Shown: positions 11,331 to 20,517 of the stretch, piece by piece
How positions within the stretch are numbered: position 1 is the stretch's first letter
Layout: each line of letters opens with the position of its first letter
Assembly: GCF_014334095.1 (NCBI RefSeq)
Contig: NZ_CP060495.1
Location: 395,001 to 459,000, forward strand
Direction: 5' to 3'
DNA length: 64,000 nt
From: Novosphingopyxis iocasae
GTDB taxonomy: Bacteria > Pseudomonadota > Alphaproteobacteria > Sphingomonadales > Sphingomonadaceae
The notes under the pieces: generated by a model
Told to the model about the DNA's origin: nothing
Databases searched by the model: none
Seen by the model: only the letters and a program-made list of their open reading frames with translations
Program-made: the position numbers and the translations under genes

Positions 11331-11464
11331 ACGCTGTCTAGGTAGATCGCTCGAATTCGAACGAAATGGCAGCTTCGCGTCAGTGGCGGCTAGTGGTTAG
11401 GTTTCAAGTAAAGACCTCATTTGCGAAATTCGCTCAGCAAAAAACGTTTCCTAAAAGCGGACGT

Positions 11465-12688
11465 TCAAACTCCCTGAGTTTCGGGCAGCCCAAAGTTGGC
11501 ACGAATATCATGCAGGTAAGAAAACGGGTTGCCGCCTCGACTCTTGCGACCCACCAAATATGAACGCACTCCTACATCAGCGATTGTCAGTAATGCGCCA
11601 GCTCCGAGAAGCGCGCCGCCTGTAAGTCCGGTGAAAAAGTTTAACGCTCCGGCGGACGGCACGGATACCGTAAGTGCACGGAAGGCACCTTCCCATACAG
11701 TTTGAATAGAGTTGTTATCCAGTTCGCGTTTCAGTGCACGCAATTGCGGTTCCACCTTGTTGTCGTAAGTGGTTTGAGCTTTAGCAAGCAATGCTCGACC
11801 ATCGCTCTCCTCGCAACATTCGGAAATTTCTGCAGAGAATTCCGACAGCTTCTGAGCCATCTCGATATACTGATCTTTTCGGTTCCGTCGGAATTTAATC
11901 AACGATTCAACCGGAACGGATGCATCGACGGTTAATCCCCGCATCGCGAGGCTGACAAGCGCTCCGGTCGCATTCTGTTTGGAATTCTCAATAACGTCGT
12001 CGAACAGAAATCGGAACGACAGGCCTTGTGAAGGCTCGCTCGACGTAAGTGGTGATAACTCAACTGCCTTGGCCAACCGAGAGGCCATCGCTGCCATGTA
12101 AGCGTCGGCAAATCGACCATCTACAAGCAGCCAATCGCCGTCTTCGTCTCTGTAATGCCTGTCGAACTCCAATGCCCGGCGCAAGGCGTAGGGCAACTTA
12201 TTTGGGTGCATCCTTGCCATTTTGAAATCGTGTAAAAAGTGGCTGAGTTCAGGAGGGATCTTGTTTCTGTTGATCCAGCTTAAACCGAAGTGAAATACTA
12301 AACTCCGAAGTTCAGGGGACATTTTGTCAGATTGAAGTCCCATCATTTCAAACGCGCTATTTAATTCCCAGCTAAAGCCCTCTGATGCATCAATGGCTTC
12401 GCCTGCGGGATGATCTTTCTCGCGAAATGCCCTGAGAATCGGTGCATTTCGATTAGAAAGGCTCATTACCTTCTGACCTAAGTCATCGATAACGTCGGGA
12501 TGCAGATCGCATCTGAGCGGTTTTAGATAGCCCTCGGCTTCACATATTTTAGTATCACTGTTCCGGTAAGGCTGTTCGATTGAGCTCGGCGCAATAGTTT
12601 GAATGTCGTCCCAGAATAAAATCGCTGAGCGCAGCCACGCTGGATCATCTATGTCGATGTGAGGAAAGTATAATGCCGATCCAAGCAT
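11465..12688 (-). CDS. DUF6236-like protein of unknown function, probably acquired
   Basis: 407 aa. The start MLGSALYFPHIDIDDPAWLR and following LFWDDIQTIAPSS match my memory of the DUF6236 family N-terminus, but no function is known. The middle is soluble and helical, including a charged stretch around residues 265-330 that could be coiled coil. A hydrophobic glycine-rich segment near the C-terminus (FFTGLTGGALLGAGALLTIA, about 350-375) could insert in a membrane. GAGAGGGG lies a few bases before the ATG. The gene is visibly AT-richer than its neighbours, with mixed codon use, and it separates guaB from rsmB. It is flanked by two different intergenic repeats. These features suggest horizontal gain. 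Confidence 0.7.
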   Translation of the reverse strand: MLGSALYFPHIDIDDPAWLRSAILFWDDIQTIAPSSIEQPYRNSDTKICEAEGYLKPLRCDLHPDVIDDLGQKVMSLSNRNAPILRAFREKDHPAGEAIDASEGFSWELNSAFEMMGLQSDKMSPELRSLVFHFGLSWINRNKIPPELSHFLHDFKMARMHPNKLPYALRRALEFDRHYRDEDGDWLLVDGRFADAYMAAMASRLAKAVELSPLTSSEPSQGLSFRFLFDDVIENSKQNATGALVSLAMRGLTVDASVPVESLIKFRRNRKDQYIEMAQKLSEFSAEISECCEESDGRALLAKAQTTYDNKVEPQLRALKRELDNNSIQTVWEGAFRALTVSVPSAGALNFFTGLTGGALLGAGALLTIADVGVRSYLVGRKSRGGNPFSYLHDIRANFGLPETQGV

Positions 12689-13062
12689 AAGGAAGCCCCT
12701 CTCAAGTAGGCCAACATCACTAAATGTAATTTGCGTGGATGCAATGGCGGGTTTCTAGAGGCGCTTGCTAAATAGCCGACCTTCAGCCTCCCACCAAAGC
12801 TCAGCCAGTGATGCGGCTGCCGGTACGCGCCGGTAGCAGACAATTCCTTGCGCACCTTTTGAAAACTAACTTGAGAAGCCATCGCAACTTGATCACAAGT
12901 GGTATGACGAAAGCCCAACCGATCCTGCGCCATCGCAGCACTGCGCACGCTCTGGATTGCCGCGTCGCCTTAGGCTCCTCGCAATGACGGTGCGCGGGTT
13001 TGCATGGTTGACCACCCCTCAAACCCCTGTCCTACATTCATCGAAATCCGTATATCGGGCGC
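12689..13062. other. intergenic region with a dispersed repeat
   Basis: This 374-base stretch holds no convincing gene; open frames here read repeat sequence or have no coding bias. At 12951-12990 it contains TCTGGATTGCCGCGTCGCC...GGCTCCTCGCAATGACGG, in which ATTGC and GCAAT can pair. This element is widespread in alphaproteobacterial intergenic regions, and its translated minus-strand form gives a well-known spurious HCEEPKATRQS-type peptide. The left half probably carries the promoter of the DUF6236 gene. Confidence 0.5.
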
Positions 13063-13191
13063 ATGCATTCTGATCTGTCCTCTCGCAGCCGTTTCGCGCG
13101 GCCCGCCCTGTTCATCTCCGCTGATCGCAGCCTGAACGAATTTCCGCTCCTGGACAGTGTGAAGTGTGTGAAGCTGGAGCGCGCGGCATGA
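13063..13191 (+). CDS. possible 42-aa leader ORF coupled to rsmB
   Basis: An ATG at 13063 opens a 42-codon frame whose TGA overlaps the rsmB ATG (ATGA). The peptide begins MHSDLSSRSRFARPALFISA and ends VKCVKLERAA. It has no recognised domain. The overlap could mean translational coupling or be chance, since no Shine-Dalgarno is clear. Confidence 0.2.
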   Translation: MHSDLSSRSRFARPALFISADRSLNEFPLLDSVKCVKLERAA

Positions 13192-14363
13192 CGCCGGCGG
13201 CGCGGGTTCAGTCGGCGATCGAGCTGCTCGATCAGGTGATCGTCGCGGCACGCGATGGCGGGCCGGCGGCGGATGTGATCGCCAAGGGGTTCTTCAAGGC
13301 GCGGCGGTACGCGGGGTCCAAGGATCGTCGCGCGGTGCGCGATCTGGCGTGGAATGCGATCCGCCGCTGGGGGGATCGGCCTGCGGACGGCCGCGCGGCG
13401 ATAGTGGGGCTGGCCGCCGAACAGCCCGATCTCGCGCCGCTGTTCGACGGATCGCCGCACGGCCCCGCGCCGATCGGCCCGGGCGAGAAGCGCGCCGGGG
13501 GCCGCACCATCCCCGCCTGGCTGGTCGATCGCTTCGCAGAGCCCGTGCGCGGCGATCTCGATGCGCTGATGGCGCGCGCGCCGCTGGACCTGCGCGCCAA
13601 CAGCCTGAAGGCGAGCCGCTATGCGCTGCTGGAAGAGCTGCCGGGTGCAGAAGCGCTCGCCCCTGCGCCCAACGCTATGCGGGTGCCCGAAGGCACCGAC
13701 ATCGTGGGCACCGATGCCTATGCGCAAGGCCGCGTCGAGGTGCAGGACCTCGGCAGCCAGCTGATCTGTCAGGCCAGCGGCGCTGCGCCCGGCATGACGG
13801 TGCTCGATCTGTGCGCGGGCGCGGGCGGCAAGACACTGGCGCTGGCCGCGATGATGCAGAACGAAGGCCGCCTGATCGCCGCCGATACCGATCGCCGCCG
13901 CCTGGGCCAGCTGCCCGAGCGGGCGGAACGGGCGGGCGTGACGATCGCCGAGCCGCTGCTGCTCGATCCGAACTGCGAGGCGGAGGCACTGGCGGAGTTG
14001 CGCGGCCAATGCGACCTGGTGATGGTGGACGCGCCCTGCTCGGGCACCGGCACCTGGCGGCGCAATCCGGAGACGCGCTGGCGGCTGACGACCAAGCGGC
14101 TGGAAGCGCTCACCAGCTTGCAGGCGCGGCTGCTCGATCTCGCCGCGGACATGGTCGCGCCCGGCGGGCGGCTGGTCTACGCCGTCTGCTCGCTGCTGGA
14201 TGAGGAAGGCGAGGGGCAGGCCGCGCGCTTCCTGGCCGATCGGCCCGGCTGGCAGTCCGTTCCCTATAGCGGGGCCGGGCGCGCGCACGGGGCTGCGACG
14301 CTACTCGATCCCGCGCATGACGGCAGCGACGGGTTTACCTTCGCCATGTTCGGCCCGACATGA
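13188..14363 (+). CDS. rsmB: RsmB-family SAM-dependent (cytosine-5) RNA methyltransferase
   Basis: 391 aa. A NusB-like N-terminal domain (about residues 1-130) is followed by a Rossmann-type methyltransferase domain. Visible motifs are the SAM-binding VLDLCAGAGGKTLALAA (about 203-220), motif IV DAPCSGTGTWRRNPE with its cysteine, and the catalytic cysteine in VYAVCSLLDEEGEGQA. It methylates cytosine in 16S rRNA (m5C967 in E. coli); some sphingomonad members may modify other RNAs. TGGAG lies eight bases before the ATG at 13188, favouring it over the in-frame ATG at 13164. Confidence 0.9.
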   Translation: MTPAARVQSAIELLDQVIVAARDGGPAADVIAKGFFKARRYAGSKDRRAVRDLAWNAIRRWGDRPADGRAAIVGLAAEQPDLAPLFDGSPHGPAPIGPGEKRAGGRTIPAWLVDRFAEPVRGDLDALMARAPLDLRANSLKASRYALLEELPGAEALAPAPNAMRVPEGTDIVGTDAYAQGRVEVQDLGSQLICQASGAAPGMTVLDLCAGAGGKTLALAAMMQNEGRLIAADTDRRRLGQLPERAERAGVTIAEPLLLDPNCEAEALAELRGQCDLVMVDAPCSGTGTWRRNPETRWRLTTKRLEALTSLQARLLDLAADMVAPGGRLVYAVCSLLDEEGEGQAARFLADRPGWQSVPYSGAGRAHGAATLLDPAHDGSDGFTFAMFGPT

Positions 14364-14419
14364 TAGCATCCCCGCAACCGAACCCGCCCACCGGGCCAAA
14401 CAGCATCTGGGACACCATC

Positions 14420-14953
14420 ATGCGCTTCTCACCCGCCGCCATCGCCCTCTCGCTCGGCCTTGCCATGGTCTCCAGCGCGGGGCTCACCAAGCCTGAGCTG
14501 CCCGAGATCGATCCGCGCGCCATCGCGCTGGGTGAGCAGGCGGCCGCGGCCGGCGCTGCGGGGGACTATGACGGCGCGATCGGGCTGTACGAGACGGCGC
14601 TGACGGTCGATCCGGCCTACAAGGCGGCGTTCGTGGGGCTGGCCGATATCGCAAGGGTACAGGGGCTGGATGGCAAGGCGATCCGGCTCTACCGCGAAGC
14701 GCTCCAGCGCGATCCGAACGATCAGGCGGCGCTGGCGGGCGAGGGGCAGGCTTTGGCCGATCGCGGCGCGCTGGAGCGGGCGCGCGAGGATCTGGCGCGG
14801 CTGCGGCTGCTCTGCCAGGCGGACTGCGGGGCGGCGGACCGCCTGTCGATGGCGATTGAGGATGCTGCGCGCACGCCCGTTCGCTCGGCCGAGGCGGTGA
14901 CGCCCGCGACGACGGTGGAAGAGGCGCAGCGCCGGGCCGAAGAGCAGCCCTGA
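14420..14953 (+). CDS. exported tetratricopeptide repeat protein
   Basis: 177 aa from the ATG at 14420, where a signal peptide begins (MRFSPAAIALSLGLAMVSSA). An in-frame ATG at 14360 overlaps the rsmB stop and would add 20 residues before the signal; coupling from that site is possible. Two to three TPR motifs follow at about residues 35-135 (GDYDGAIGLYETALTVDPAY, GKAIRLYREALQRDPNDQAA). Two cysteines (LLCQADC) may form a disulfide in the periplasm. It is likely a periplasmic scaffold of unknown partner. Confidence 0.75.
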   Translation: MRFSPAAIALSLGLAMVSSAGLTKPELPEIDPRAIALGEQAAAAGAAGDYDGAIGLYETALTVDPAYKAAFVGLADIARVQGLDGKAIRLYREALQRDPNDQAALAGEGQALADRGALERAREDLARLRLLCQADCGAADRLSMAIEDAARTPVRSAEAVTPATTVEEAQRRAEEQP

Positions 14954-14963
14954 GCGTGCCCGG

Positions 14964-15866
14964 TCAGAAATCGTAGACCAGGCTGGCGCGGCTCAGCGTG
15001 TTGAGGTCGACCGCGCCGACAGGCGGCTGGGTCTGATAGTCGAGCGTATAGGAGAAGCGCGCCTTCAGCGGCCCCAGGATGCTGGTGTCCAGCGCGGTGG
15101 TGGACGCAAAGGTGCTGTTTTGCGCGGCCACGAAGGTCTCGGCATGCTGGGTGAGCGTCACGCCCGTGGCGATGCGCCAGCGCCCGTCCAGCGCGGCAAG
15201 GCCGGTAAGCACCCGCTCGTTCGGTGCGGTGCGATAGTCGGTATAGCGATAGGCCGGGCCGCCCTTCAGCGCGATGCGCAGGCCGGGATCGTCCACGACC
15301 GTCCAGCCGAGGCCGCCGGAAATGGCGAAGCGCTGCGCGATGCCCTGCACCCGGTCCCGGTCATACTGGGCTTGGCCGAAGGCGAAGGCGTTGTCTTCGA
15401 ACCGGAACTGACTCTCCAGCGCCGCGGTGATCCGCTCCCGCGTCACCACATCGTTGCTCTTCTGATAGTCGATCTGGCTGCGAAAAGCGTGCGTCCAGTC
15501 CGCGCCAAGCCGCTTCAGCTGCAGGCCGGCGTTGAGGCCCAGATCGTTGCTGCCGCCGGTGGAGCGGCTGAAGCCGAGCTGGCCCTGTCCCTCCCAGCGC
15601 TCCAGAAAGGTGGCGTTCTTAAGGTCCGCGATCTTGCGTTCGGCAACCTTGTCCTTCCAGCCGTGCACCAGCGCATCGATCTCGGCCGCCTCATCGGGCC
15701 GCGCCCGCTTGGCGTACTTCGCGACCGTATCGACCTCGCCCGCATTGCCGCTGTCGATTGCAGCCTCGAGCATGCCGCGCAGTGGCTCGCTGATCTGCGC
15801 CGCCGCAGGGCCTGCCAGCAGCAGCGCGGCCGGAATGGCGGCGGCAAGGATGGTCGTCTTGAGCAT
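14964..15866 (-). CDS. DUF481-family outer membrane beta-barrel protein
   Basis: 300 aa with a clear signal peptide (AAAIPAALLLAGPAAAQ). After a short helical segment (about 25-85) come alternating amphipathic strands. GQLGFSRSTGGSNDLGLNAG begins the barrel and the chain ends in an aromatic residue (SLVYDF), as outer membrane proteins do. This is the DUF481/YdiY type (putative salt-induced outer membrane protein). Role unknown, presumably structural or permeability. It is convergent with the TPR gene. Confidence 0.85.
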   Translation of the reverse strand: MLKTTILAAAIPAALLLAGPAAAQISEPLRGMLEAAIDSGNAGEVDTVAKYAKRARPDEAAEIDALVHGWKDKVAERKIADLKNATFLERWEGQGQLGFSRSTGGSNDLGLNAGLQLKRLGADWTHAFRSQIDYQKSNDVVTRERITAALESQFRFEDNAFAFGQAQYDRDRVQGIAQRFAISGGLGWTVVDDPGLRIALKGGPAYRYTDYRTAPNERVLTGLAALDGRWRIATGVTLTQHAETFVAAQNSTFASTTALDTSILGPLKARFSYTLDYQTQPPVGAVDLNTLSRASLVYDF

Positions 15867-15887
15867 GATCGGTACGAGGTGGCCGGG

Positions 15888-16367
15888 TCAGATGAGCGGG
15901 CCGAACTCTTCCACGATGTCGCGATAGAGCTTTCGTTTGAACGGCACGATCAGCTGCGGCAGCTCTTCGGGATCGGCCCAGCGCCAGGCGCGAAACTCGG
16001 CGTGGCGGGTGGTAATGTCGATGTCTTCATCCTCGCCCTCGAAGCGCATAAGGAACCAGCGCTGTCGCTGTCCGCAATATTTGCCGCCCCAAATCTTGCC
16101 GAGAAGCTCGGGCGGCAGATCGTAGAACAGCTCTTCTTTAGAACTGGCGACGATGGTAACCTTGTCGGCCGGGACGCCCGTTTCCTCCTCAAGCTCACGC
16201 AATGCGGCGGCTTCGGCGTCCTCGCCTTTGTCGATCCCCCCCTGCGGCATCTGCCAGGCATCGCTGTCCGGGTTGTCGATCCGTTGGCCGACGAACACCT
16301 TGCCCGCCTTGTTGGCGAGCATGATGCCGGCGCAGGGCCGATAGGGAAGGGTGGTGGTCTCGCTCAT
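15888..16367 (-). CDS. rppH: RNA pyrophosphohydrolase (Nudix)
   Basis: 159 aa. The Nudix box spans residues 43-65 ([20 protein letters not shown] then TGV) with all expected glutamates. The N-terminal [11 protein letters not shown] and WQMPQGG, and the later [11 protein letters not shown], are typical of RppH, which removes pyrophosphate from 5'-triphosphorylated mRNA and so starts decay; it also hydrolyses dinucleoside polyphosphates. The ATG overlaps the stop of the upstream esterase gene (TAATG), so the two are translationally coupled. Confidence 0.95.
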   Translation of the reverse strand: MSETTTLPYRPCAGIMLANKAGKVFVGQRIDNPDSDAWQMPQGGIDKGEDAEAAALRELEEETGVPADKVTIVASSKEELFYDLPPELLGKIWGGKYCGQRQRWFLMRFEGEDEDIDITTRHAEFRAWRWADPEELPQLIVPFKRKLYRDIVEEFGPLI

Positions 16368-17317
16368 TACTTGGCTCCAACCTCTTCGAGCGTTTCGTTC
16401 ATGAGCACGAACATCTGATCGATGTCCTGCTGACTGGAAGGGATCATCTTGCGGATGCAGATGAAGCCGTGGATGTTGCCGTCCGCCGTCATCTCGCGAA
16501 CCGACACGCGGGAATCGCGCAGCTTGGCGGCATAGGCCTTGCCCTGATCGCGCAGCGGATCGAGCCCGGCGGTGACGACCACCGTCGGCGGGGTGCCGGC
16601 AAGATCCTGATGCAGCACGTCATTACGCTCGTTTCCAGCCTCTGCGGCATAGTGCTTGCCGAACCACTCCATCGTCTCGGCGGTCAGCAGGAATCCTTCT
16701 GAGCATTCGCGGAAGCTTTCATATTCGCCCTGCGAATCGACCACTGGATAGATCGGGAACTGGGCCACAACCGGCACATCCGCGGGCTCCTTCTGAAGCG
16801 CGCGGGCGGTGACGATGGCAAGGTTGCCACCGGCGCTATCACCGCACGGCACCAGGCCGGTCGGCGTGAACGGCAGCGCGACCGGGTTCGAAGCGACCCA
16901 GCGCGCGGCTGCCTCGCAATCATCGGGCGCGGCGGGGAAGGGGTGCTCCGGCGCCAAGCGATAATCGACGGCCACCACCGGCAGATCGAGCGCTTTGGCA
17001 AGCGAGGTGCAAAAGGGATGGTGCGTATCGAGATTGCCGATAACGAAGCCACCGCCATGAAGGAACAGGATCACCGGGCTGTCGCCGCGATCTGCGCGGG
17101 CATCGTAATAGCGCAGCGGGATACGCCCGGCCGGGCCATCGCAATGCATATCGGTGATGACGGCGAGATCGACCGGCTCCAGATCGCCGAGCGGCGTCAT
17201 CATGTTGAACGCCATGCGGGCCTCTGCGGGCGTGCCCTCATGAGCAGCTTTTCCGCCCATCTGCTCGAGCATCTCGAGGAATTTGCGCACATCGTCGCGG
17301 ACATGGAGATCGGCCAT
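16367..17317 (-). CDS. alpha/beta hydrolase of the hormone-sensitive lipase family
   Basis: 316 aa, cytoplasmic. The HSL-type oxyanion motif [15 protein letters not shown], nucleophile elbow [10 protein letters not shown], catalytic aspartate in [12 protein letters not shown] and histidine in NIHGFICI are all present in order. It is predicted to hydrolyse short- to medium-chain esters; the natural substrate is unknown. The start at 17317 is supported by AAGGA seven to eight bases upstream; an upstream ATG at 17350 is less likely. First gene of a two-gene unit with rppH. Confidence 0.92.
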   Translation of the reverse strand: MADLHVRDDVRKFLEMLEQMGGKAAHEGTPAEARMAFNMMTPLGDLEPVDLAVITDMHCDGPAGRIPLRYYDARADRGDSPVILFLHGGGFVIGNLDTHHPFCTSLAKALDLPVVAVDYRLAPEHPFPAAPDDCEAAARWVASNPVALPFTPTGLVPCGDSAGGNLAIVTARALQKEPADVPVVAQFPIYPVVDSQGEYESFRECSEGFLLTAETMEWFGKHYAAEAGNERNDVLHQDLAGTPPTVVVTAGLDPLRDQGKAYAAKLRDSRVSVREMTADGNIHGFICIRKMIPSSQQDIDQMFVLMNETLEEVGAK

Positions 17318-17493
17318 GGAGCATCCTTCACTTTCGGTATGGGCCTTCACTGGCGGGGCATCGCTGCGCTGTCAAAATCAAATCGGCGAACCGATGGCTT
17401 GCCGGGGCACAGATTTTCTAATTTGCGCGATAGGGCTGCCTGTCCTACTTCGGCCCCCTACACGGAATAACGATATTGAATGAAAGGCCGCTC

Positions 17494-19350
17494 ATGGCGA
17501 CGGCAGTGGAAAAGACAAAACCGGCAGCGACGGCGGAACGCGTCGTCGTTCGCTTCGCGGGCGATAGCGGCGACGGTATGCAATTGACGGGCGGGCAGTT
17601 CACGCTGTCTTCCGCCATGGCCGGCAACGACTTTGCGACTTTCCCGGATTTCCCCGCCGAGATCCGCGCGCCGCAGGGCACGCTCTTCGGTGTTTCCGCC
17701 TTCCAGATCAATTTCGGATCGGCGGCCATCGAGACGGCGGGCGATCGTCCGGACGTATTGGTCGCCATGAACCCGGCCGCGCTCAAGACCAATGTCGGCA
17801 GCTTGCGCGAAGGCGGCCTGATCATCGCCGACACCGGCGAGTTCGGGAAGCGCAATCTCGACAAAGCGAAATATGAGGCGAACCCGCTCGAGGACGACAG
17901 CCTTGCGCCTTACGATGTTCTTGCGTTCGATATCAGCGCGCTGACGCTGGAAGCGGTGAAGCCCTTCGGGCTCGGCAATAAAGAGGCACTGCGCTGCAAG
18001 AATATGTGGACGCTGGGCCTGGCGCTCTGGATGTTCGACCGGGACCGCAAGCCGATCGTCGACTGGCTGAACGCCAAGTTCGCGAAGAAGCCCGACATCG
18101 CGGAGGCGAATATTGCCGCGCTCAACGCCGGCCATGCTTATGGCGAAACGGCGGAGATCAGCGGTCCGCTGAAGCAGCATCATGTCGATCCTGCGCCCGC
18201 CGAGCCCGGTCTTTATCGGACCGTCAACGGCGCGGAAGCGGTGGCACTTGGCTTGGTTGCGGGCGCGCAACTCGCCAGCCTGCCGATGTTCTTCGGCGGC
18301 TATCCGATCACTCCGGCCTCCGCGGTTCTTCACCACCTCTCGCGCCTCAAGGAATATGGCGTCACCACCTTCCAGGCCGAAGACGAGATCGCGGCGATCT
18401 GTTCGGCGATCGGCGCGAGCTATGCCGGGCAGCTGGGCGTTACCAGTTCGTCGGGCCCCGGCATCGCGCTGAAGGGCGAGGCGATGGGCTTGGCCATCAT
18501 GACCGAGCTGCCGCTCGTCATCGTGAACTCACAGCGCGGCGGCCCGTCCACGGGTCTGCCGACGAAGACCGAGCAGTCCGATCTCTATCAGGCCGTGTTC
18601 GGCCGTAACGGCGATGCGCCGATGCCCGTCATCGCCGCGCGTTCGCCCGCTGATCTGTTCGATTGCGCGATCGAGTCGGTGCGGATCGCGGTGGAATATA
18701 TGACGCCGGTGATGCTCCTGACCGATGGCTATATCGCCAATGCAGCAGAGCCCTGGAAAGTGCCGGATATGGACGGATATTCGCCGTTCGAGGTGAAGTT
18801 CCTGGAAGAGGCGCCCGAAGACGGTTTCCAGCCTTATGCGCGCGACGAGAAACTGGCGCGCCCTTGGGTCAAACCCGGAACGGCCGGGCTGATGCACCGC
18901 ATTGGCGGCATCGAGAAGGCGGCCGGCAGCGGCCATATCGATTACAGCCCGGAAAACCATGCGCAGATGACGGCGATCCGCGCCGCCAAGGTGAACGGCG
19001 TCGCCGGTTCGATTCCCGATCAGGAAGTCACGCTGGGCGAGGCGGGCGGCAAGCTCGCCATCGTCGGCTGGGGCTCCACCTTCGGGCCGATCCATCAGGC
19101 GGTGCGCCGCATGCGCCGCGATGGCCATGACGTGTCCCACATCCATATGCGCTATATCTGGCCGATGCCCGCCAATCTGGGCGATCTCTTGCGCAGTTAC
19201 GACAAGGTGATCGTGCCGGAGATGAACACCGGCCAGCTGAAGACGCTACTGCGCGATCAATATCTGATCGATGCGGAACCGCTCAACAAGGTAACCGGCC
19301 AGCCCTTTACGATCGCCGAGATCGAGATGGCGATCGAGGATGCGCTCTGA
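17494..19350 (+). CDS. korA: 2-oxoglutarate:ferredoxin oxidoreductase, alpha subunit (gamma domain fused)
   Basis: 618 aa. The N-terminal ~190 residues are the gamma domain (RFAGDSGDGMQLTGGQF and FPDFPAEIRAPQGTLFG). The pyruvate/oxoglutarate oxidoreductase alpha domain follows (FFGGYPITPASAVLHHLS, TSSSGPGIALKGEAMGLA, QRGGPSTGLPTKTEQSDL) with a C-terminal transketolase-C-like part. With KorB it oxidatively decarboxylates 2-oxoglutarate to succinyl-CoA and reduces ferredoxin, in the cytoplasm. GAAAGG lies about nine bases before the ATG at 17494. The stop overlaps the start of a 35-aa membrane peptide gene, then korB. Confidence 0.95.
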   Translation: MATAVEKTKPAATAERVVVRFAGDSGDGMQLTGGQFTLSSAMAGNDFATFPDFPAEIRAPQGTLFGVSAFQINFGSAAIETAGDRPDVLVAMNPAALKTNVGSLREGGLIIADTGEFGKRNLDKAKYEANPLEDDSLAPYDVLAFDISALTLEAVKPFGLGNKEALRCKNMWTLGLALWMFDRDRKPIVDWLNAKFAKKPDIAEANIAALNAGHAYGETAEISGPLKQHHVDPAPAEPGLYRTVNGAEAVALGLVAGAQLASLPMFFGGYPITPASAVLHHLSRLKEYGVTTFQAEDEIAAICSAIGASYAGQLGVTSSSGPGIALKGEAMGLAIMTELPLVIVNSQRGGPSTGLPTKTEQSDLYQAVFGRNGDAPMPVIAARSPADLFDCAIESVRIAVEYMTPVMLLTDGYIANAAEPWKVPDMDGYSPFEVKFLEEAPEDGFQPYARDEKLARPWVKPGTAGLMHRIGGIEKAAGSGHIDYSPENHAQMTAIRAAKVNGVAGSIPDQEVTLGEAGGKLAIVGWGSTFGPIHQAVRRMRRDGHDVSHIHMRYIWPMPANLGDLLRSYDKVIVPEMNTGQLKTLLRDQYLIDAEPLNKVTGQPFTIAEIEMAIEDAL

Positions 19351-19457
19351 TGCCAGGCCCATGGCCCGAAGACGATCCGAAGCCCAAACCCGTATTGCCG
19401 CTGCTCTTGATGCTGGCGGTGGTGATCTTCCTGCTGTGGAAGATCTATTACTCCTGA
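19350..19457 (+). CDS. 35-aa single-span membrane peptide between korA and korB
   Basis: The ATG overlaps the korA TGA (ATGA), and 35 codons follow to TGA. The peptide begins MPGPWPEDDPKPKPVLPLLL and continues with hydrophobic MLAVVIFLLWKIYYS. The layout is a proline/acid-rich cytoplasmic or periplasmic head, one membrane helix at about residues 15-31 and a lysine/tyrosine end. It keeps the reading rhythm of a real gene and sits exactly between the two subunit genes, 13 bases before korB. A role in tethering or assembling the oxidoreductase at the membrane is inference. It falls under usual gene-length cutoffs. Confidence 0.6.
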   Translation: MPGPWPEDDPKPKPVLPLLLMLAVVIFLLWKIYYS

Positions 19458-19470
19458 ACGAGATATTTCC

Positions 19471-20502
19471 ATGAACGAGATGACTTCGATCACGACCACG
19501 CTGAAGGACTGGGAGACCGACCAGGAGGTGCGCTGGTGCCCGGGGTGCGGCGATTATGCGATCCTGAAGGCCGTGCAGCGCACCATGCCGCAGATCGGCG
19601 CCGACCCAGCCAAGACCGTGTTCGTTTCCGGCATCGGCTGTTCGAGCCGCTTTCCCTATTATATGGAAACCTACGGCTTCCACACGATCCACGGGCGCGC
19701 GCCTGCGGTTGCGACGGGCGTGAAGCTGGCCAATCCGGAGCTCGACGTCTGGATCATCACTGGCGACGGGGATGGCCTGTCGATCGGCGGCAATCACATG
19801 ATGCACCTGCTGCGCCGCAATCTCGATTGCCAGATCATGCTGTTCAACAACGAGATTTACGGCCTGACCAAGGGCCAATATTCGCCGACCAGCCGTGAAG
19901 GCACGACCACGCCGTCGACGCCTTTCGGATCGGTCGACCATCCCGCCGAACCGTGCAGCTTCGCGCTGGGTTCGGGCGCGCGGTTTATCGCGCGCGGTTA
20001 TGATGTGTCGAAGGATTTGCCAGAGGTTCTGAAGGCCGCGCACCGGCATAAGGGCGCGGCGTTCATCGAGATTTTCCAGAATTGCATCGTCTACAACAAG
20101 GACGTGTTCGCGGACTTCACCGAAAAGAAGAATGCGGCAACCGGCCAGCTCTGGCTGACCGATGGCGAGCCGATGCTGTTCGACAAGGGGACCAAGGGCC
20201 TGAAGCTGAACGAGCAGTCGTTGAAGCTGGAAGTGGTCGATGTGATCGACGGGGACTGGCAGGCCGCCGGCGTGCGCGTGCACGACGTGACCAACCGCAT
20301 GATGGCGCAGATGCTGGTCGAAATGCCCTTCGGCCCGTTCCCCAAGGCGCTGGGCGTGCTGTATGATGATCCGCGCGAAACCTTCGAAAGCGCGGTGGTC
20401 GAGCAGATCGAGGAGGCGAGCAAGGGCAAGACGCCCGATCTGCAGCGGCTGGTCAGCAAGGGCCAGACCTGGACGGTGACGGACCCCGGCCCCGACCTGT
20501 AA
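19471..20502 (+). CDS. korB: 2-oxoglutarate:ferredoxin oxidoreductase, beta subunit
   Basis: 343 aa. Carries the thiamine diphosphate-binding motif (GDGDGLSIGGNH at about 98-109, then NNEIYGLTKGQ). Cysteines C23 and C26 in WCPGCGD, and C57 in SGIGCSS, fit the [4Fe-4S] cluster ligands of this subunit class. It completes the KorAB enzyme. In aerobic alphaproteobacteria this enzyme can work beside or instead of the NAD-dependent 2-oxoglutarate dehydrogenase. It is the third gene of the korA-peptide-korB operon. Confidence 0.96.
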   Translation: MNEMTSITTTLKDWETDQEVRWCPGCGDYAILKAVQRTMPQIGADPAKTVFVSGIGCSSRFPYYMETYGFHTIHGRAPAVATGVKLANPELDVWIITGDGDGLSIGGNHMMHLLRRNLDCQIMLFNNEIYGLTKGQYSPTSREGTTTPSTPFGSVDHPAEPCSFALGSGARFIARGYDVSKDLPEVLKAAHRHKGAAFIEIFQNCIVYNKDVFADFTEKKNAATGQLWLTDGEPMLFDKGTKGLKLNEQSLKLEVVDVIDGDWQAAGVRVHDVTNRMMAQMLVEMPFGPFPKALGVLYDDPRETFESAVVEQIEEASKGKTPDLQRLVSKGQTWTVTDPGPDL

Positions 20503-20517
20503 GGTCGGGCGCCTTCC

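Noticed and set aside
12801-13022. minus-strand frame containing an HCEEPKATRQS-type peptide
   Set aside because: This peptide is a known translation artefact of a widespread intergenic repeat (12951-12990).
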